A stretch of 64,000 nt of DNA from Paenibacillus luteus (lineage in GTDB: Bacteria; Bacillota; Bacilli; Paenibacillales; Paenibacillaceae). Shown piece after piece: positions 51,596 through 60,340 of the stretch; within the stretch, counting starts at the first letter, position 1, and every line of letters begins with the position of its first letter. The DNA lies in assembly GCF_006542765.1 (NCBI RefSeq), contig NZ_SKCD01000066.1:248001-312000 (forward strand), given 5' to 3'. Both the position numbers and the translations under genes were made by a program. The notes beneath the pieces are model-generated. The model searched no databases. It was not told the origin of the DNA and saw only the letters and a program-made list of their open reading frames with translations.

Positions 51596-52642
51596 ATGAA
51601 ACCATGCGTATATGACTACACGCTCGAGCAGCTTCAGCAATGGATGATAGATAACGGTGAGCCTGCATTTCGCGGCGGCCAGCTGTTTGATTGGCTTTAT
51701 GTGAAGCGGGTTAAGAGCTTTGAAGATATGTCCAATCTCTCGAAAGCGATGCGTGAGAAGCTTGAAGAGAACTTCCAGTTCGTAACGCTAAGTGAGATTA
51801 CTAAGTTCGAATCGAAGGACGGTACCGTTAAGTTTTTGTTCGGTCTTCATGACGCACATGCGATCGAGACGGTTATTATGCGCCACAACTATGGAAACAG
51901 CATTTGCGTGACGACTCAGGTCGGCTGCCGTATCGGCTGTACGTTTTGTGCTTCTACGTTGGGCGGTTTGAAACGGAATCTCACCGCAGGTGAGATCGTC
52001 GCTCAGGTTGTCACTGCGCAGCAAATGTTAGATGCGACGGGCGAACGCGTTTCGAGCATCGTCATTATGGGCTCAGGGGAGCCGTTCGAAAATTATGATG
52101 CAACGATGGCGTTTCTGCGAATTATGATCCATGAGAAAGGTCTGAATATCGGGCAGCGCCACATTACCGTATCGACAAGCGGCATTGTGCCAAGCATGTA
52201 CAAATTCGCGGAAGAAAACACGCAAATCAATTTGGCTCTCTCGATCCATGCGCCAAATGATGCGCTGCGTTCGAAGCTAATGCCGGTTAACCGTCGTTAT
52301 CCTTTTGATGATGTTATGGCCGCTTGCCATAACTATATTGCGAAGACTGGCCGCCGAATCACGTTCGAATACGCGCTAATCGGTGGTGTAAACGATCGTG
52401 CCGAGCATGCGCAGGAGCTTGCGGATGTATTACAGGGCATGCTGTGCCATGTCAATTTGATTCCGGTTAACCACGTGCCGGAACGGAATTATGTGCGTAC
52501 GCCGCGTGAGGATATTTTTGAGTTCCAGCGCGTCCTGGAGCGTAATAAAGTTAGCGTTACGATTCGCAGGGAGCAAGGGCATGACATTGCGGCTGCTTGC
52601 GGCCAATTAAGAGCGAAACATATGGAGTCTCAGGCGAGGTGA
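51596..52642 (+). CDS. rlmN: 23S rRNA (adenine-2503-C2)-methyltransferase RlmN
   Basis: A radical SAM enzyme, 348 residues, that methylates A2503 of 23S rRNA and A37 of some tRNAs. Radical SAM motif CxxxCxxC is GCRIGCTFC. The catalytic Cys of the mono-methylated intermediate is in the late TIRREQGHDIAAACGQL segment. The lack of Cfr-specific features and position beside rsmB favour RlmN. ATG 51596 follows AGGTG by seven bases; a frame to 51542 has no ribosome-binding site. prpC starts eight bases after the stop, so transcription is likely continuous. Confidence 0.95.
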   Translation: MKPCVYDYTLEQLQQWMIDNGEPAFRGGQLFDWLYVKRVKSFEDMSNLSKAMREKLEENFQFVTLSEITKFESKDGTVKFLFGLHDAHAIETVIMRHNYGNSICVTTQVGCRIGCTFCASTLGGLKRNLTAGEIVAQVVTAQQMLDATGERVSSIVIMGSGEPFENYDATMAFLRIMIHEKGLNIGQRHITVSTSGIVPSMYKFAEENTQINLALSIHAPNDALRSKLMPVNRRYPFDDVMAACHNYIAKTGRRITFEYALIGGVNDRAEHAQELADVLQGMLCHVNLIPVNHVPERNYVRTPREDIFEFQRVLERNKVSVTIRREQGHDIAAACGQLRAKHMESQAR

Positions 52643-52649
52643 TGACTGA

Positions 52650-53411
52650 TTGTTAACGGCAAACCGAAGTGATATTGGACGGGTTCGTCAAGTTAATGAA
52701 GACCAATCTTGGGTAAGTCAATTGAATAATGGGATAACGCTTGCCATCGTAGCCGATGGCATGGGCGGGCATCAGGCTGGAGACGTCGCTAGCCAGAAGG
52801 CTGTTGATGCATTCCGCAGCATGCTGGAGCAGAGCGCCGCTAAAGCCGATCTATCCATTCAAGAGGGCAAGATGCTGATCAGACAGGCGATCACTCAGGC
52901 GAATGAAGCCGTATTCGAGCTGGCCTCGCGCAACGAGAAATATCATAATATGGGAACAACGATTGTGGCTGCATTAGTCAAGAAGGACAATGCCATTATT
53001 GGACATGTTGGCGACAGCAGAGCTTACAAGATTACCGAAGGCGTCATTAAGCAAATTACATTCGATCACACGCTTGTCAATGAACTAGTGAAATCCGGAC
53101 AGCTCAGCGAGGAGGAGGCCGCTCATCATCCGCGCCGCAATGTTCTAACCCGAGCTGTCGGCACGGATTCACAAGTTGAAATTGAAGTCCAAGCGGTAGA
53201 ATGGTCTCCTCAGGATGTGCTTCTGCTGTGCAGCGACGGTCTCTCCAATATGGTGAGCGACCAGCAAATCCTTCAAACGGTCATGACTGAGAAGCTTGAG
53301 CTGGATGCTAAAGCTGATCATCTCATTCAGCTTGCGCTGCATGCTGGTGGGGACGACAATATTACGGTCGTTCTTCTGCAAGAAGCAGCCGGCACGAATC
53401 GAGAGGGGTGA
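52650..53411 (+). CDS. prpC: PP2C-family serine/threonine phosphatase PrpC
   Basis: A 253-residue Mn/Mg-dependent phosphatase that reverses PrkC. Motifs: RQVNEDQSWV, VADGMGGHQAGD (two metal Asp), GDSRAY, LTRAVGT and CSDGLSNM, with GGDDNITVV near the end. Start TTG 52650 follows GAGGTG by eight bases. Its stop overlaps a GTG of the kinase frame; the two genes are co-expressed as in B. subtilis. Confidence 0.95.
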   Translation: MLTANRSDIGRVRQVNEDQSWVSQLNNGITLAIVADGMGGHQAGDVASQKAVDAFRSMLEQSAAKADLSIQEGKMLIRQAITQANEAVFELASRNEKYHNMGTTIVAALVKKDNAIIGHVGDSRAYKITEGVIKQITFDHTLVNELVKSGQLSEEEAAHHPRRNVLTRAVGTDSQVEIEVQAVEWSPQDVLLLCSDGLSNMVSDQQILQTVMTEKLELDAKADHLIQLALHAGGDDNITVVLLQEAAGTNREG

Positions 53412-53416
53412 CAAGG

Positions 53417-55516
53417 ATGATTGGACAGGACCTAGGCGGACGCTATGAAATTTTGACGCGGATCGGCGGCGGCGGTATGGCGCTTGTGTACAAGGCGCAT
53501 GACGTGCTGCTAAACAGAAATGTAGCAGTGAAAGTATTGCGGCAGCAATTTGTACATGACGAGGAGTTCATACGCCGTTTTCGCCGTGAAGCACAGTCGG
53601 CGGCTGCGCTATCTCATCCAAACGTCGTTAGTATTTATGATGTTGGACAAGAAGAGGACACGCACTATATCGTTATGGAGTATATTGAAGGCCATAACTT
53701 AAATGAAATTATACAAGAGCGTGCGCCGCTGCAGACTGATGAAGCGGTGCGCATTGCCATGCAAATTGCAGACGCGCTCGATCACGCCCATCAAAATCAT
53801 ATTATTCATCGTGATATTAAGCCTCATAACATATTAATCGGCAAAAACGGACGCGTGAAAGTGACGGACTTTGGGATCGCGCGGGCGGTCACTTCGTCTA
53901 CGATTACTCAGACCGGCTCCGTTATCGGTTCGGTTCATTATTTTTCTCCTGAGCATGCGAAGGGAATCAATACAGGCGAAAAATCGGATTTATATTCCCT
54001 TGGCATCGTGCTCTACCAGATGCTGACGGCGCAGCTGCCGTTTCTTGGCGAAAGCCCGATCAGCGTGGCATTGAAACATTTGCAGGAAAATTTCGAAGAA
54101 CCGCGTGTAGTTAATCCGCATATTCCGCAAAGCGTCGAGAACGTTATTCTTAAAGCGATGCGAAAAAATCCGAATGAGCGTTACAGTTCGGCGCATGAAA
54201 TGCTAGCTGATCTAGATACATGCTTGCGGCCGGAGCGTTTAAAGGAACCGAAAATCACGTTCAGCCATGTTAACGACATGGAGGAAACCCGGGTCATGCC
54301 GGCTATTCGCGGCGATTTTCCGCCCGCAATGCCTAAAGACCGGGAGCCGGCGGCCAAAGCTAACACGGACGAGAAACCGAGCGATAGGGACGCGGCGCGA
54401 CAAGCAAAGGGTTGGAAAAAACCGCTGACCGTCGTTGGCGTAACGCTCATTATTCTTGCATTGATCGTAGGGGGCTTTATTTGGCTCCTAAGTGTATTGG
54501 ATGTAGCAGAGGTTGATGTGCCTTACGTGGTTGGCAAGACGGAGGCAGTGGCCCGGCAGATGATCGTGGAAGCTGGTCTTAAAGTGGAAGAGCCGGTTCT
54601 TCACGAGCATAATAAGGAAATCCCTGTGGATCAGGTGCTGAGCCAGACCAAGCAGAATATGAGAGTGAAGGAAGGTTCCTTTATCCAGATTACTGTCAGT
54701 GATGGACCGGAGCTTGAGGAACTGGGCAATTACGTGGGCAAGTCGCTTCAGACGGCGATTGACGAGCTTGGCGCCATTGGCGTTCAGCCGGAGCAAATCT
54801 ACACCGAACCCGTATATAGTGAGGAGCCGGAGAACACGATCATTCAGCAGTCACCGAAGCCAGGAGAGCAGTACAATCCGGAGTCGGTTGAATTCCAGTT
54901 CACGATCAGCAAAGGCCGCGAGACGGTTTCGATGCCAAATCTGATCGGCAAGACGCTGGAGGAAGCGAAGGAATTGATGAAGGAAAAAGAGCTGACGCTG
55001 GACAACGATGATATCTTATACCAGCCTAGCTACGGGCACGAGAAGGATGTAGTCATTAGCCAGAGTCCTTATAAGGCGAAAGAGCCTGTGACCAAAGGGG
55101 ATAAGGTATCGATAATTGTAAGCTCCGGCCCACCTGCCGACGCGAAGGAGCATCAGTTCAACATTACGATCTCGCCAGCGGAAGCAGGTAAGACAAGTGA
55201 GATTCGGATTGAGTATTCCGATGCCCGCGGTGAAAAGATTGAAGGGGTTAAACGGCAAATTACGGGAATGCAGACCTTTCCTATTACCGTCGTAGTCGCT
55301 CCGAATACGGAAGCTTCCGTAACAGTTTACCGTGACAATCAATTCATTGACTCTAAATCGATTACGTATCAGGATTTAGTGAATGGTACGAATTCATCCA
55401 CCTTAATCATACCGGGTGAAGAAGTGCAGGCGACAGAAGAGCCTGTACAAGCGGAGGTTACCGAGAGCGATGAGCCAACTGAAGAAGAGCAGCAACAAGA
55501 ACAACAGCAGCCATAA
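53417..55516 (+). CDS. prkC: PASTA-domain serine/threonine kinase PrkC
   Basis: A 699-residue membrane kinase of eukaryotic Hanks type. The cytoplasmic kinase domain (1-270) has GGGGMALVYKA, VAVKVLR, HRDIKPHNILI and DFGIARA. A Pro/Ala/Lys linker leads to one membrane segment (VVGVTLIILALIVGGFIWLL), then three extracellular PASTA repeats that bind muropeptides or lipid II (VDVPYVVGKTE, LGNYVGKSLQ, VSMPNLIGKTLE). An Ig-like region and a Glu/Gln tail close it. ATG 53417 has GAGGGG eight bases ahead. In B. subtilis PrkC signals for spore germination. Its last 47 bases overlap rsgA in another frame. Confidence 0.94.
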   Translation: MIGQDLGGRYEILTRIGGGGMALVYKAHDVLLNRNVAVKVLRQQFVHDEEFIRRFRREAQSAAALSHPNVVSIYDVGQEEDTHYIVMEYIEGHNLNEIIQERAPLQTDEAVRIAMQIADALDHAHQNHIIHRDIKPHNILIGKNGRVKVTDFGIARAVTSSTITQTGSVIGSVHYFSPEHAKGINTGEKSDLYSLGIVLYQMLTAQLPFLGESPISVALKHLQENFEEPRVVNPHIPQSVENVILKAMRKNPNERYSSAHEMLADLDTCLRPERLKEPKITFSHVNDMEETRVMPAIRGDFPPAMPKDREPAAKANTDEKPSDRDAARQAKGWKKPLTVVGVTLIILALIVGGFIWLLSVLDVAEVDVPYVVGKTEAVARQMIVEAGLKVEEPVLHEHNKEIPVDQVLSQTKQNMRVKEGSFIQITVSDGPELEELGNYVGKSLQTAIDELGAIGVQPEQIYTEPVYSEEPENTIIQQSPKPGEQYNPESVEFQFTISKGRETVSMPNLIGKTLEEAKELMKEKELTLDNDDILYQPSYGHEKDVVISQSPYKAKEPVTKGDKVSIIVSSGPPADAKEHQFNITISPAEAGKTSEIRIEYSDARGEKIEGVKRQITGMQTFPITVVVAPNTEASVTVYRDNQFIDSKSITYQDLVNGTNSSTLIIPGEEVQATEEPVQAEVTESDEPTEEEQQQEQQQP

Positions 55517-56441
55517 CAGCAAGGAAGGTCATCTGAAAGGTACCATCGTCAAGGCCTTAAGCGGCTATTACTACGTACGCGCAGAGAATGCGGCATCGGA
55601 CTCGATAACGGTCCAGTGCCGTGCGCGGGGCGTGTTTAAGAACAAGGGGCTTACTCCTCTTGTAGGCGATGTGGTGATGTTTAGCTTAACCGAAAATGGG
55701 GAGGGAACCGTTGAGGAACTGCTGCCTCGCTCCTCAGAGCTTATAAGGCCACCGGTTGCGAACATTGATCTCGCCATTCTCGTATTTTCAGTGACGGAGC
55801 CTGTGCTTAATTTGCAGCTGCTGGACAAGTTTCTCGTCCATATCGAGCATGCTGGCATTCCCGCTGTTCTTTGTTTAAGCAAACAGGATTTGGAGAATGA
55901 CGGTTTGGAGACGGAGGAGGCGCAAGCTGCGGCTGCCTCCGTTAATCGTATTTACCGTCCTCTGGGGTATGAGGTTTACGGGACAAGCTCGCTGCTGGGA
56001 GAAGGCATAGCCCCTTTCCAGGAACGGCTGAAGGGCCATTTGGCTGTATTCGCTGGACAATCTGGTGTAGGGAAGTCTTCCTTGCTTAATGCGATTGTGC
56101 CGGGGTTAGAGCTCGAAACCAACCAAATCAGCAATAGGCTCGGCCGGGGCAAGCACACGACCAGACATGTCGAGTTGATTGAAATTGGAGGCGGCTTAGT
56201 GGCGGATACGCCAGGGTTCAGCCAGTTGGACTTTCAGGAGCTTGGCATAGAGGATTTGGGTTATTGCTTTGTGGAGATGAGAGAGCTGTCTCCGGATTGC
56301 AAGTTTAGAGGCTGTACCCACGTTCATGAACCAGGCTGCGCTGTACTCGCAGCAGTAGACAACGGTAAAATTGAGAAGAGCAGGCACGATCATTATTTGC
56401 TCTTTCTAGCTGAGATGAAGGATAAAAAAAGGAGGTACTAA
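55470..56441 (+). CDS. rsgA: Small ribosomal subunit GTPase RsgA
   Basis: A 323-residue circularly permuted GTPase that checks 30S maturation. OB-fold (GTIVKALSGYYYV, VVGDVV-like), GTPase motifs in permuted order SKQD (G4), GQSGVGKSSL (G1), KHTTRH (G2) and DTPGFSQ (G3), and a zinc site CKFRGCTHVHEPGC. Homology to B. subtilis RsgA (298 residues) begins about 22 residues into the protein; the preceding Asn/Ser/Lys-rich stretch is encoded in the overlap with prkC. No standard start exists closer to the homology. rpe begins five bases after its stop. Confidence 0.92.
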   Translation: MSQLKKSSNKNNSSHNSKEGHLKGTIVKALSGYYYVRAENAASDSITVQCRARGVFKNKGLTPLVGDVVMFSLTENGEGTVEELLPRSSELIRPPVANIDLAILVFSVTEPVLNLQLLDKFLVHIEHAGIPAVLCLSKQDLENDGLETEEAQAAAASVNRIYRPLGYEVYGTSSLLGEGIAPFQERLKGHLAVFAGQSGVGKSSLLNAIVPGLELETNQISNRLGRGKHTTRHVELIEIGGGLVADTPGFSQLDFQELGIEDLGYCFVEMRELSPDCKFRGCTHVHEPGCAVLAAVDNGKIEKSRHDHYLLFLAEMKDKKRRY

Positions 56442-56446
56442 CAACA

Positions 56447-57091
56447 ATGACGATTATTGCACCATCCATTTTGTCAGCTGATTTCTCGCGATTGGGTGAA
56501 GAGATTAAAGCCGTTGAAGCGGCAGGGGCGGATTGGATTCATGTTGATGTGATGGACGGGCATTTTGTCCCGAATCTAACCTTTGGCCCGCCGGTCATCT
56601 CGGCGGTACGAGAGGCAACAAAGCTGCCTTTCGACGTTCATTTGATGATTGAGCGGCCTGAGCTGTCCATTGCCGATTATATTTCGGCTGGGGCAGACCG
56701 GATCACCATACATGCCGAGGCATGCGTACATTTGCACAGAACTGTGCATTACATAAAAGAAAAAGGGCTTCCGGTAGGCGTAGCGATTAACCCGGCTACA
56801 CCAGTTGCGACTTTGGAGCCGATCTTGCATGATCTTGATCTAGTGCTTATTATGACGGTGAACCCTGGCTACGGAGGGCAACAATTCATTCCTTATTCGC
56901 TCGTAAAGCTGCGTCAGCTTCGGGCGATGCTGGAGGAGCAAGGCCTTGACGAAGTGTTTGTCCAAGTAGATGGCGGCGTTAATGCGACTACGGCGGGTGT
57001 CATTCGCGAAGCGGGGGCAAACGTGCTGGTTGCTGGCAATGCTGTATTTGCAGAGAAAGATCGTGCCGCAGCCATTGCGGTATTGCGTTAG
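56447..57091 (+). CDS. rpe: Ribulose-phosphate 3-epimerase
   Basis: Interconverts ribulose 5-phosphate and xylulose 5-phosphate in the pentose phosphate pathway; 214 residues, TIM barrel. Motifs: SILSADFSRLGEEI, DVMDGHFVPNLTFGP with metal His/Asp, HLMIERP, MTVNPGYGGQQFI and QVDGGVN. ATG 56447 follows AAGGAGG. It lies five bases after rsgA and nine bases before the next gene, so it is within a long operon. Confidence 0.95.
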   Translation: MTIIAPSILSADFSRLGEEIKAVEAAGADWIHVDVMDGHFVPNLTFGPPVISAVREATKLPFDVHLMIERPELSIADYISAGADRITIHAEACVHLHRTVHYIKEKGLPVGVAINPATPVATLEPILHDLDLVLIMTVNPGYGGQQFIPYSLVKLRQLRAMLEEQGLDEVFVQVDGGVNATTAGVIREAGANVLVAGNAVFAEKDRAAAIAVLR

Positions 57092-57099
57092 GTGCCCTG

Positions 57100-57378
57100 G
57101 TGATAAATGAACGGTTGAAAACGACATTATGGCTGCTGGGATACAGCTTCGTTACAGGAGGGCTGCTAACAGCGTTCTCGTTAATTGAGGGGTTTTATCG
57201 TTATCTCTTCTCGTTGCTGGCTTTATACATAGGCATACGTTTTTTTCGCAGATTTGAAACGCTTGGGCTGCGCATTACTTTTTTTGTCGTGTCGATCGTA
57301 TTTTATTTGCTGATTGCCGTTATCGTATCCGCTGTTATCTATATACGAGATAATCCGGACGCCATATCAGGCGTGTAA
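57100..57378 (+). CDS. Small membrane protein of unknown function
   Basis: A 92-residue protein with three hydrophobic segments (residues ~10-27, ~33-50 and ~58-82), Arg/Phe-rich turns (IRFFRRFETLGLR) and a short polar tail. No family recognised. GTG 57100 has AGGTG eight bases before. In B. subtilis thiN (yloS) occupies the place between rpe and spoVM; this protein is not a thiamine pyrophosphokinase. Probably translated from the rpe transcript. Confidence 0.65.
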   Translation: MINERLKTTLWLLGYSFVTGGLLTAFSLIEGFYRYLFSLLALYIGIRFFRRFETLGLRITFFVVSIVFYLLIAVIVSAVIYIRDNPDAISGV

Positions 57379-57499
57379 TGCGCTTTCCTCTACCGCTTGC
57401 GAAGGAATAGGACGAACTGAAGACGCATAGGATGGTTACATGAGCGTAGGATGTTTGTCACGGATTAATTCGATGAGCGTGTCTGAGGAGGGATGAGGC

Positions 57500-57580
57500 A
57501 TGAAATTTTATACAATCAAACTGCCTAAATTTTTGGGCGGATTCGTAAAGGCGATTTTGAATACCTTCCAAAAAAATTAG
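57500..57580 (+). CDS. spoVM: Stage V sporulation protein M (26 residues)
   Basis: Encodes the amphipathic peptide MKFYTIKLPKFLGGFVKAIL followed by six residues; B. subtilis SpoVM begins MKFYTIKLPKFLGG and is also 26 residues. It senses membrane curvature on the forespore and recruits SpoIVA to build the coat. Pro9 (KLPKFL) is conserved. ATG 57500 is preceded by GAGGAGGGATGAGGC, a good ribosome-binding site. It lies between the rpe-region and rpmB exactly as in B. subtilis. It is expected to be transcribed in the mother cell. Confidence 0.95.
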   Translation: MKFYTIKLPKFLGGFVKAILNTFQKN

Positions 57581-57628
57581 ATCGGATGCTGCAGGACACC
57601 CTTCGGCCGTGATCGTAGAAAACGTAAA

Positions 57629-57661
57629 AGAAAAGCACCTGAACTCTCAGGTGCTTTTGTC
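57629..57661. terminator. Terminator between spoVM and rpmB
   Basis: A 12-bp perfect stem AAAAGCACCTGA / TCAGGTGCTTTT with an ACTC loop; the T-rich side faces both directions. Confidence 0.85.
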
Positions 57662-57678
57662 TATGGCCAAAGCCATCA

Positions 57679-57867
57679 TTATACGCGGGTAACTTTACCG
57701 GATTTCAGTGCGCGAGTGCTGACATAAACACGTTTCGGTTTACCGTCAACCAAGATGCGAACTTTTTGCACGTTTACGCCCCAAGAACGACGTGTTTTGT
57801 TGTTTGCGTGGGAAACGTTGTTACCTTTACCAGGTGCTTTACCTGTAAGAAAACATTTGCGGGACAT
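57679..57867 (-). CDS. rpmB: 50S ribosomal protein L28
   Basis: A 62-residue large-subunit protein, the normal length. N-terminus SRKCFLTGKAPGKGNNVSHA and the later TRRSWGVNVQKVRI are diagnostic. It has a single Cys (RKC) and no second zinc Cys pair, so this is the zinc-free form. The start 57867 is preceded by AAGGAGG; a longer frame to 57963 is the untranslated leader. It has its own promoter and reads against the surrounding genes, as in B. subtilis. Confidence 0.96.
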   Translation of the reverse strand: MSRKCFLTGKAPGKGNNVSHANNKTRRSWGVNVQKVRILVDGKPKRVYVSTRALKSGKVTRV

Positions 57868-57979
57868 GACTACACCTCCTTTAAATCTTGCGTGAGCAAA
57901 AGTGATTCCATAAGTATGGCTCGTTATGCGTGAGGAAAATTTCATTCGTAAGACAAATAACATTTAAACACACTTGAAT

Positions 57980-58008
57980 ATCGTATCATAAACATCTATT
58001 CTATTCAA
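57980..58008 (-). promoter_or_regulatory. Sigma-A promoter of rpmB
   Basis: On the minus strand TTGAAT (58008-58003), 17-bp spacer, TACGAT (57985-57980). The leader between it and the start is about 105 nt. Confidence 0.7.
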
Positions 58009-58158
58009 CCTAAATATACGGACAATCAAGTCGATTATCGCAAGGAAAGCTCGAAGGAACGCAGAAATGCTGGATTTATTGAACAGACTTCTATAACGGG
58101 GCTGTTTATAGTACAATAATACTTAGTCCATAATATATACAGTAAGGGAGTGTTTTCC

Positions 58159-58518
58159 ATGCCTCTGCAGCTAAGCACCGAATTCGGTTCCATACATGTC
58201 TCTGATCATTGCATAGCCATTATAGCAGGCTCTGCGGCCATGGATTGTTATGGACTGGTCGGAATGGCTTCTCGCAAACAGTTGAAGGACGGGATTGCCG
58301 AGTTGCTCGGACGAGACAATTTGACTCGTGGCGTTGAAATTAGAAGAGAAAATGAGAAGCTGCACATCGACCTTTACATCATCGTGAGCTATGGTACGAA
58401 AATATCGGAAGTTGCTCATAACATTCAATCCAAGGTAAAATATGTGCTGAATGACGTAATCGGTCTACAAGTGGAAGAAGTCCATATAATTGTGCAAGAT
58501 GTTAGGGTACTTAAGTAA
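58159..58518 (+). CDS. Asp23/Gls24 family protein (YloU)
   Basis: A 119-residue protein; B. subtilis YloU is of the same length and place. Family features: IHVSDHCIAIIAGSAAMDCYG, then LHIDLYIIVSYGTKISEVA, then VEEVHIIVQDV. Its role in envelope stress is inferred from the family. ATG 58159 follows AAGGGAGTG. The fakA gene begins 17 bases later, a pairing conserved in Firmicutes that suggests a link to membrane lipid metabolism. A paralogue lies at 17853. Confidence 0.9.
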   Translation: MPLQLSTEFGSIHVSDHCIAIIAGSAAMDCYGLVGMASRKQLKDGIAELLGRDNLTRGVEIRRENEKLHIDLYIIVSYGTKISEVAHNIQSKVKYVLNDVIGLQVEEVHIIVQDVRVLK

Positions 58519-58535
58519 CAGGGAGGGAAATTTCG

Positions 58536-60305
58536 TTGAGTAAGCGCTTTATAAACGGATCTGATTTTACCGCAATGGCACTGCTCGGCGCGGATTACTT
58601 GCAGCGCAACGCAGAGCACGTTAATGCATTAAATGTGTTTCCTGTGCCGGATGGCGACACGGGAACAAACATGAATTTAACGATGTCCTCAGGTGTACGC
58701 GAGCTCCGCAGCAAGCCGTCAGCGAGCGTTGGGAAAGCGACGGAAGCCTTGTCGAAGGGACTGCTGATGGGCGCACGGGGCAACTCTGGCGTTATTTTGT
58801 CACAGCTGTTCCGAGGGTTTTCCAGATCTTTAGCCAATCTCGAAGAGGCAGGTACGGTGCAGCTGGCAGCTGCTTTGCAATACGGTGTCGACCTCGCTTA
58901 TAAAGCTGTCGTGAAGCCAGTTGAAGGAACCATTCTTACGGTAGCCAAAGAAGCAGCGAAGCATGCCGTTCAATATGCACGCAGAACGAATGATGTTATT
59001 GAGCTGATGCAAGAGGTGCATTCGAAGGCAAATGAAGCATTGCAGCGCACGCCTGACCTGCTGCCTGTTTTAAAGCAGGTAGGCGTAGTAGATTCTGGCG
59101 GACAAGGCCTCGTATTTATTTATGAAGGTTTCTTGCGCAGCCTTTTGGAGCTAGACGGACAGTTGGAGCCCGATGACATGCAATCTGAAGCCGCTCCACC
59201 GGAAGAGGTCGCGGTTCCATTAAAGGCAACTCCGGTCAGGAAGCAGGAGCCGACTTCGGCTCAAGCGCGTTTGGCAACCGATGCGATTGAGTTCTTATAC
59301 GATATGGAATTTTTTATTAATCGCAAGCTGAAAGGGAATGCGACGGTGTTCTTTGATGAATCCGCTTACAAGCGTGCGCTTGGCAAAGATGGCGATTCCA
59401 TTCTGGTTATTACAGAAGATGATATCATAAAGGTTCACGTACACTCGCGAAAGCCTGGCGATGTACTGAATTTGTCTCTCCCTTATGGTGAATTGACGGA
59501 TATTCATATTCTTAACATGCGAGAGCAGCACCGCGAGCTCTTGGAGCATGAGCAGGCGGATTCCGGCGGCATTGCTGACTATTCTGCAGCAGAGCTGCTT
59601 GCTGGCGAAGGTCTGCAGGGCGTTCCACCAGGCCAAGTATTCGAATGGGCGCCATTTGGCATCATTGCGGTTGCGTTGGGTGAAGGGATTACCAATATTT
59701 TCTTGGAAAACGAAGTGGATACTGTGTTGTCCGGCGGCCAGACGATGAATCCGAGTACAGAGGATTTCGTGAAAGCCATAGAGGCGCTATCGGCAGAACA
59801 TATTTATATTTTACCGAATAACGGAAATATTATTTTGGCGGCTGAGCAGGCCGCAGAGCTTAGCGAGCGAAAGGTCATGATCATTCCAACGAAAACGATT
59901 CCGCAGGGCTTAGCGGCCGTTCTTGCGTTCAAAGAAGACGAAACAGCGGAACGAAACAGCGAATGGATGAAAAATGCGGCCGAACAGGTTGTTTCTGGGC
60001 AGGTTACCAAAGCCGTTCGCGATACGACCATTGAAGGCGTTGCTATTCGAGAGGGCGATTTCATTGGAATTAAGGAGAAACAGATCGTCGTGTCGAATGC
60101 TGATTTGCCGGGTGCATGTCAATCTCTTATTGCCAGCATGTTGGAAGCCGGAGGGGATTTGCTGACCATTCTTACAGGCGAGGAAGCAGATGCGAGTGAA
60201 ACGGCATCGCTTTGTGAATGGATCGGGGAGCAGTATCCAGAGCTCGAACTGGAAGTACAAAAAGGCGGACAACCGCTGTATCCTTATGTTTTTGCATTGG
60301 AGTAG
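58536..60305 (+). CDS. fakA: Fatty acid kinase catalytic subunit FakA (YloV)
   Basis: A 589-residue cytoplasmic kinase that phosphorylates fatty acids bound by FakB. The N-terminal DhaL/DAK2 ATP domain has NVFPVPDGDTGTNMNLTMSS with three metal Asp, and GARGNSGVILSQL. The long middle and C-terminal domains (FakA_1308-like) follow, ending in YPYVFALE. Start TTG 58536 follows GGGAGGG by eight bases. A DegV/FakB gene is 35 bases downstream, so kinase and carrier can be co-made, unlike B. subtilis where sdaAB follows. Confidence 0.93.
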   Translation: MSKRFINGSDFTAMALLGADYLQRNAEHVNALNVFPVPDGDTGTNMNLTMSSGVRELRSKPSASVGKATEALSKGLLMGARGNSGVILSQLFRGFSRSLANLEEAGTVQLAAALQYGVDLAYKAVVKPVEGTILTVAKEAAKHAVQYARRTNDVIELMQEVHSKANEALQRTPDLLPVLKQVGVVDSGGQGLVFIYEGFLRSLLELDGQLEPDDMQSEAAPPEEVAVPLKATPVRKQEPTSAQARLATDAIEFLYDMEFFINRKLKGNATVFFDESAYKRALGKDGDSILVITEDDIIKVHVHSRKPGDVLNLSLPYGELTDIHILNMREQHRELLEHEQADSGGIADYSAAELLAGEGLQGVPPGQVFEWAPFGIIAVALGEGITNIFLENEVDTVLSGGQTMNPSTEDFVKAIEALSAEHIYILPNNGNIILAAEQAAELSERKVMIIPTKTIPQGLAAVLAFKEDETAERNSEWMKNAAEQVVSGQVTKAVRDTTIEGVAIREGDFIGIKEKQIVVSNADLPGACQSLIASMLEAGGDLLTILTGEEADASETASLCEWIGEQYPELELEVQKGGQPLYPYVFALE

Positions 60306-60340
60306 GCTCTAATCGTTTGATAGCTGGGAGGGATCTGCCT

